This document shows positions 59,401 through 64,000 of a stretch of DNA of 64,000 bases, in pieces. The notes beneath the pieces are model-generated. The model was not told where the DNA came from, searched no databases, and saw only the letters and a list, made by a program, of their open reading frames with translations. The DNA lies in the NCBI GenBank assembly GCA_900323505.1, contig OOIN01000025.1:62001-126000 (forward strand). The letters are read 5' to 3'. The position numbers and the translations under genes were made by a program. Source of the stretch: Ustilago trichophora (lineage: Eukaryota; Basidiomycota; Ustilaginomycetes; Ustilaginales; Ustilaginaceae). Within the stretch, counting starts at the first letter, position 1. Every line of letters starts with the position of its first letter.

Positions 59401-60205
59401 CTATGATCGACGTTGCTGTGGTCTCGCTGAGTCTGTCGGCTTGAAGTTGGGCTTGGCTGGCAATGAAGCATGCCCTCGCCCCAATGAAGACCCTATCGAT
59501 GGGGCGGCACAAGTCGCTGCCGGTGCCTTTGCCTGGCGCATCTTGGCGAGCTTTGCCTCCATGGCTGCGATCTTTGCGTCCATCCTGTCACCACAAGCAA
59601 CACAAGCAAAGCGCATCAGTTCCGTTTTTCTGAAAACTCCTACATCTGTTTCGAAAAAGTGTGCAAACATACCCTTGTGGTTGCTTGGCATTCTTGGTCA
59701 AGCTAAGTTGCGTCGTTTTCGTTGCTTCACTCTCACCTCCTGTCCTCCGATCGCGTCGGTGAGGCCCTACTCCACCAGCTGCGTCTCGATCTGCGTCGGC
59801 ATTGTTCTTGGTCGCAAACGTGACCGAGATCTTTCGGCCTCTCAACGTCTTTTCGTGTGCTCCAACGACGGCTTGGAGCGCCTCTTGCGGAGAAGCGTAC
59901 TCGAGAAACGCATAGCCACGCGGTTGACCTCGCTGTGGCCCACTCTTGTGGAAGAGGAAGTCGAGCTTCGAGATCTTGCCGAATCGGCTGAACATTTGAA
60001 TGAGCGCATATTCGTCGACGCTTGGATGCAGATTGCCAATATACAGCCTGGTTTCGTGCTTCGAGGCAGCGGTAGCGGCAGCCGTGGATTTGCTCGAGTT
60101 TGAGCTGCAAGGCGCCGTGGTAGAAGACGACGCCGGTCGAGACAGGTATGGGTTGGGTGAATCGCTCAATGTGGTGGCGCTGGATGGCTGTGGGTCGTCT
60201 GCCAT
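59401..60205 (-). CDS. RBM18: RBM18-like RNA-binding protein (single RRM, one intron)
   Basis: Exons 60205-59673 and 59584-59401 around an 88-nt intron (GTATGT...GTGACAG, phase 2) give 238 residues. The start is ATG 60205 (MADDPQPSSATT); a longer frame begins at TTG. One RRM covers about 58-140: RLYIGNLHPSVDEYALIQMF (RNP2) and RGYAFLEYASPQEALQAV (RNP1). The sequence DFLFHKSGPQRGQPRGYAF is close to animal RBM18. The second exon supplies the short helix MDAKIAAMEAKLAKMRQ, which also has a counterpart at the RBM18 C-terminus and supports the splice. Function is not well established; a nuclear RNA-processing role is inferred. It is divergent from DOP1 across ~530 bp. Confidence 0.87.
59585..59672 (-). 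other. Intron of RBM18-like gene
   Basis: 88 nt, phase 2, GTATGT donor and GGTGACAG acceptor on the minus strand. Splicing converts PQGYVC into PQG-MDAKIAAM and keeps the frame. Confidence 0.85.
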
Positions 60206-60739
60206 CTCTGCAGATTTGCCTTGGGATGATCGACGGTCGGAAAGGTTGCTACGCGACGAGAAGCAGGATCCCCATCGACGTTGGAAGAGCAGAGACAAGT
60301 TGTTGCAGATAGATGCAAGCAGCCAGAAAGCGGTCGCCTGCCTCTCCTGTTTAGATTGCCGGCTCCTGGCAGCAAAATCACTCTCGAACCACGATTCACA
60401 GCTCCTCGTCCTCGTCCTCCAACCAAAGCATTTGAAGATGGATGAGGTTGTGCAAGTCTTTTCTCCTGATCAAGTGATTGCACATCCTCCCATTGTGAAT
60501 GCTTCTCAAAAGGATGCACCATCAACAACAGAAAGCTTGTTGATGCTCATCTGAGGAAGCGCTAAATTTGAAAAGATATGAAGGTCTAACACGCTTCAAA
60601 ATTCCACGCGCTCTCGAGCCACAACGCTTTCGGCCAAAAGAGACCAACACCTTCCCCCACTCGACCAACTCTCCATCATCTTCACCGCAATGATCATCAA
60701 TTGATCACACGATCACGCAAATCGATTGCACACATCAGC
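60206..60739. promoter_or_regulatory. Divergent promoter region, RBM18-like / DOP1
   Basis: 534 bp between start codons; no distinctive repeat. Short frames overlap it on both strands but lack ATG starts or similarity. Confidence 0.45.
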
Positions 60740-63700
60740 ATGTCAAGCCCAATAGAACGGGTCTCGAGCAATGACGCCGCTTCTTTGCGCGCGCCCCGCA
60801 GAGCAGGAGGAAGCAGCACCTCGCTCAGCTCCCTCCCCTCTCGCCTCGCTCCACCGCCCACGGTGAAACCTTCCTCAGCAGAGGTCCAGCTCGATCTGAG
60901 CTCAGCCTCTTCCGAGACCGCCCGAACCGGTAACGAGTCCCGACCGAGGTCCGTATTGCCATCCGTTCAGCCATCCGTTCAGCCTTCCGCTTCCATCGCC
61001 ACAGTCTCTCCCAAAGCACGCCCAAGAACCAGCATCATCGAGTCGAGCCAGCTCTGGAAGACCAGCGCCGCAAAGCGTGCAGAGAAGAGCTGGGCGCTTC
61101 AGACCGAACGAGCTCTCTACTCGGATGCCAAGTTCAAAAAGTATCTGGCGCTCATCGACAGAACGCTGGCCTCCTTCGACAACGTCAGCGAGTGGGCCGA
61201 CTTTATCTCGTTCCTAGCTCGACTTCACAAGGCCATACAGGCCTATCCGACGTACAATGTAATCCCGCGCAAGCTCATCGTCGCCAAACGCCTTGCACAG
61301 TGTCTCAACCCCGCCTTACCATCCGGCGTTCATCAGCGTGCGCTCGACGTCTACCATCACATCTTGAGTGTCATTGGACCTGACGGCCTCAGGAGGGATT
61401 TGCAGGTTTGGACCTCCGGTCTGCTTCCCTTCTTTCAGTATGCTTCTACCTCGGTCAAACCCACTCTGCTGGCCATCTACGAGTCCTTCTACGTGCCGTT
61501 GCAGGACGACCTCCGCCCACTCACCAAAGCGCTCCAGATGGCGCTCTTGCCCGGCCTCGAAGAAGAGACGAGCGAGTACTACGAGCGCACCCTCAAGTTA
61601 TTGGATAGCATTTCCGACGCCGTCACCCAGCCTTTCTTCCTCCAAAACCTGTGGCTCACCCTCATCACTACACCCTCGGTGCGACTAGCCGCGCTCAACT
61701 TTCTCACGCGCAGAATGCCGCCCGTACAAGACGAGCCCGACCCAACTACCTTGGTCGGCAAAGATTTGGGTCTCATGGTCCGCGGTCTTGCACACGCTCT
61801 CGATGATCATGTCCTCCTCGTACGCCGCAACACGCTCGAGATCCTTGTCACTCACCTCCAAATCGACAAACCCCTCTTTCGCACCTTCACCAAGAATCCG
61901 GACCAGATTCTTCTGGTGCGAAGTGCGCTCAACGTCGTCCTGCGCAAAGACCTCAGTCTCAATCGTCGACTCTACACTTGGCTTCTCGGCGACGACGAGG
62001 CTCCCGAATCGCAGATCGCATTCTTGCGCGCGAATGCACTCGATCTCGTCCGTAGCGCGCTCAAACAGGGCTTTGACGATGTTGGTCCAGATGCAGCCGA
62101 ACGACAAAAGCCGTATCGCATCTTTGTCTCCCTCCTCGACAAGTGGGAGATTGGTCAGTCGCTCACAAGAGTGCTAGCGCTTGATGCCTTCTACGCCATC
62201 AGCCTTCAAGTCGCCAGAGGACATGAAGAGGATCTCATGACCACGGCAAAGATGCTCTTTGAGGTCGTCGATCCTTTCTTGCTCTATGGCAACTTTCTCG
62301 ATGCCATTGTCGAGCAATTCCAGGCCTCGACCGAGTTGGCAGAAGCGGGAGCGCAAGAGGTGAAGCAGGCAAAAGCAACCGATCCACACTCGCCGCTGGC
62401 GCTCCTCTGTTTTGTGCTCAAGGCGTTTCACATTCACGACGAAGAGACCAAGCAGATCCACGTCCCACTCCTCTTTGCCGCCATCTCCCAGCTCTTGTAC
62501 AAGCAGCTACGATCAAAGCAACCTTCCGATACAACAGCATCGCTAAGAGCGCTGGACGCCCTCGAACTACTCAAGCTACTCGTCACCGTCATGCCCTCCC
62601 GCGTCTTTGTCCGTATCGCATCATCTCTCGCCCAGGACAAGGACAAGGATACCCAAACCGACTTTCTTCAACGTGCACGCAACTTCTACACATCAAGCGA
62701 AACCGACAGTCAGCAAGCCGCACGCAACTTTCTCAGCTTTCAGGACAGTACCTCGGCCACTGCCCTCGTCCAGCTCTTTGGCGGTGTTTGCCTGGAAAGC
62801 GGCCGAGTCGTTTCTAGAACAGAGACGGGCACCGAGACGTTCGTACGTGCCCTCGACGTCTTTGCCGATGTCATGCGCGTCGTCGACGGATCGGAAGCGC
62901 CAGAGGAGATTGCGCTCGTCAGCTCTGCCCCTGCCCAAGGCGATGTGATGGAAACGGAAAAGCTACCGTGGGATGCAGCCGGTTGGGCTGCGGCGCTGTT
63001 ACCTCACTTGGACTCCATCACCACGTTTGCCGAAGCGGAACGCATCGTCGAAGTGTTGATCTCGTGTTGCATCTGCCGTGCGCTCGAAAAGCCGATCGAG
63101 CTCGACTCACCGCACATTCTCGATCGTATCGTCACCGCGCTTCTACGCTACCTCGCCCCAGCCATGTCGCCCTATCATGTGCGCGCTGTCGAACTTCTGT
63201 GGGCAACGCACAAGGTCACCCAACGATCCCGCCTCGAGACGGCTATGACGCAGCAGCTCACTCGCGGCACCGATGCAGCTCGCTCCGCCGCTCTCGTCGC
63301 CTTTGGCACCTTTTGGCGCCTCTCGGAAGATGTATCGACCGACGAGCTGCGAACCCCTCTGCTGAGTGTGCTTGACAAGCTTCAGTCTCTGGACGCAGAC
63401 GAACGACAGCAAGCCGAGGTTTGGCTCCGCGCCAATTTGAGGTCCTACATCAAAGTGGTCGACCCGCTACTGCACATGCTTTTGCGCAACCGACCCGCTC
63501 AGCTCGAACCAACAGCGAAAGAGCTCGATGGCATTCGCGCGGCATTCTCGCAGATCAACGAGCCCTTCAACGAGCAGCTCGTTCTATATGCGCTTAGGAC
63601 GCTCTCGGCGCTGGCACGATTCGGCGGCGCCAGTTTCGCTAAAGCGCTCGCTACGACGCCGCTCTCAGCCTCGCTCAGCACCGCCACCAAACAGCTCATC

Positions 63701-64000
63701 CGAAGCGAAACCCTCGTCGCCTCTTGGACGTATCTAGATGTTGTCCTGGACGAATGCAGTATCTGGGTCAGTGCCTATCCTTCGAGCCAGCTGACGACGT
63801 CGTACGGCAAGGCTTTGACGGCGATGCGCGCCGCAGCCGTAGATGTGATGCACTGCTTTGTCCAGCGAAGCTTCACTCGGCCCAAGCGCATGGATCAGCT
63901 CGAGACTCTACTGATAGAGAACCTGCTTGTCGCCATTCACCAAGGCTGCACTTCCGTTCAAAACAAGATGCTGCACACCTTGCACACGATTCTCGCTGCC
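60740..64000 (+). CDS. DOP1: Dopey family protein Dop1 (partial, C-terminus off window)
   Basis: The frame opens at ATG 60740 (MSSPIERVSSND) and stays open to the right edge: 1087 residues present, no stop. Dopey proteins are very large (about 1700 residues or more) and work with the flippase Neo1 and Mon2 on endosome/Golgi membranes; in Aspergillus DopA controls morphogenesis. After ~110 disordered residues the conserved N-terminal domain begins: KFKKYLALIDRTLASFDNVS (from about residue 135) and on through VIPRKLIVAKRLAQCLNPALP, GVHQRALDVYHHIL and LWLTLITTPSVRLAALNFL. The rest seen is helical-repeat-like and rich in Leu/Ala. C-terminal Leu-zipper-like motifs lie outside the window. Confidence 0.94.
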   Translation, partial: MSSPIERVSSNDAASLRAPRRAGGSSTSLSSLPSRLAPPPTVKPSSAEVQLDLSSASSETARTGNESRPRSVLPSVQPSVQPSASIATVSPKARPRTSIIESSQLWKTSAAKRAEKSWALQTERALYSDAKFKKYLALIDRTLASFDNVSEWADFISFLARLHKAIQAYPTYNVIPRKLIVAKRLAQCLNPALPSGVHQRALDVYHHILSVIGPDGLRRDLQVWTSGLLPFFQYASTSVKPTLLAIYESFYVPLQDDLRPLTKALQMALLPGLEEETSEYYERTLKLLDSISDAVTQPFFLQNLWLTLITTPSVRLAALNFLTRRMPPVQDEPDPTTLVGKDLGLMVRGLAHALDDHVLLVRRNTLEILVTHLQIDKPLFRTFTKNPDQILLVRSALNVVLRKDLSLNRRLYTWLLGDDEAPESQIAFLRANALDLVRSALKQGFDDVGPDAAERQKPYRIFVSLLDKWEIGQSLTRVLALDAFYAISLQVARGHEEDLMTTAKMLFEVVDPFLLYGNFLDAIVEQFQASTELAEAGAQEVKQAKATDPHSPLALLCFVLKAFHIHDEETKQIHVPLLFAAISQLLYKQLRSKQPSDTTASLRALDALELLKLLVTVMPSRVFVRIASSLAQDKDKDTQTDFLQRARNFYTSSETDSQQAARNFLSFQDSTSATALVQLFGGVCLESGRVVSRTETGTETFVRALDVFADVMRVVDGSEAPEEIALVSSAPAQGDVMETEKLPWDAAGWAAALLPHLDSITTFAEAERIVEVLISCCICRALEKPIELDSPHILDRIVTALLRYLAPAMSPYHVRAVELLWATHKVTQRSRLETAMTQQLTRGTDAARSAALVAFGTFWRLSEDVSTDELRTPLLSVLDKLQSLDADERQQAEVWLRANLRSYIKVVDPLLHMLLRNRPAQLEPTAKELDGIRAAFSQINEPFNEQLVLYALRTLSALARFGGASFAKALATTPLSASLSTATKQLIRSETLVASWTYLDVVLDECSIWVSAYPSSQLTTSYGKALTAMRAAAVDVMHCFVQRSFTRPKRMDQLETLLIENLLVAIHQGCTSVQNKMLHTLHTILAA

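Overview
The window looks like a euchromatic chromosome segment from a basidiomycete smut fungus (Ustilaginaceae-like). The reasons are large, mostly intron-free genes with few short introns (about 78-245 nt, GTAAGT/GTATGT donors), long serine/alanine/glutamine-rich disordered arms, pyrimidine (CT) tracts in gene leaders, and a gene set typical of filamentous or yeast-like fungi. A DNMT5-type DNA methyltransferase at the left edge argues against Ustilago maydis, which from memory is reported to lack this gene, and fits a relative such as Sporisorium, Ustilago hordei or an anamorphic Pseudozyma-like species. Species assignment is inference.

Layout, left to right. 1-4625: DNMT5 (minus), running off the left edge. 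5433-6848: SHQ1 (minus), a box H/ACA snoRNP chaperone. 7590-9404: MFS transporter (plus). 10011-13427: WAPL cohesin-release factor (minus), divergent from a two-BIR survivin/Bir1 homologue at 14601-16916 (plus). 17259-18425: MetE-like zinc methyltransferase (minus), divergent from a one-intron short-chain dehydrogenase at 19337-20344 (plus). 21050-23404: Hal4/Sat4-type kinase (minus). 25752-26417: cyclophilin H with a 17-nt last coding exon (plus). 28280-29488: transaldolase, one intron (plus). 30076-32472: a spliced gene that appears to join an EI24/Rrt8-like membrane domain to a urease accessory UreD domain in one polypeptide (plus). 33004-34953: mitochondrial Mrs2-type Mg2+ channel (minus). 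35344-41025: diaphanous-related formin (minus). 42170-47247: two-exon UBE3D-like (HECT_2) E3 ligase with a very long disordered N-terminus (minus). 50514-53912: SPX-EXS protein Syg1/Xpr1 (minus). 54853-57315: exocyst subunit Exo84 (plus). 57464-58489: mitochondrial ribosomal protein uS15m (minus). 59401-60205: two-exon RBM18-like RRM protein (minus). 60740-64000: Dopey/Dop1 (plus), running off the right edge.

Most genes are housekeeping and unrelated, so there is no obvious operon-like cluster. Loose themes are chromosome biology on the left (DNMT5, WAPL, Bir1) and polarised growth or trafficking on the right (formin, Exo84, Dop1, Syg1).

The most unusual items are the EI24-UreD fusion, a PCNA-binding (PIP-box) motif at the N-terminus of DNMT5 where I see no chromodomain, a recurrent palindrome TACTGTACAGTA in the spacers, the greatly enlarged UBE3D homologue, and abrupt changes of strand composition inside genes. 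All reading was done by eye. Exon borders are inferred from frame, splice consensus and remembered family sequences.
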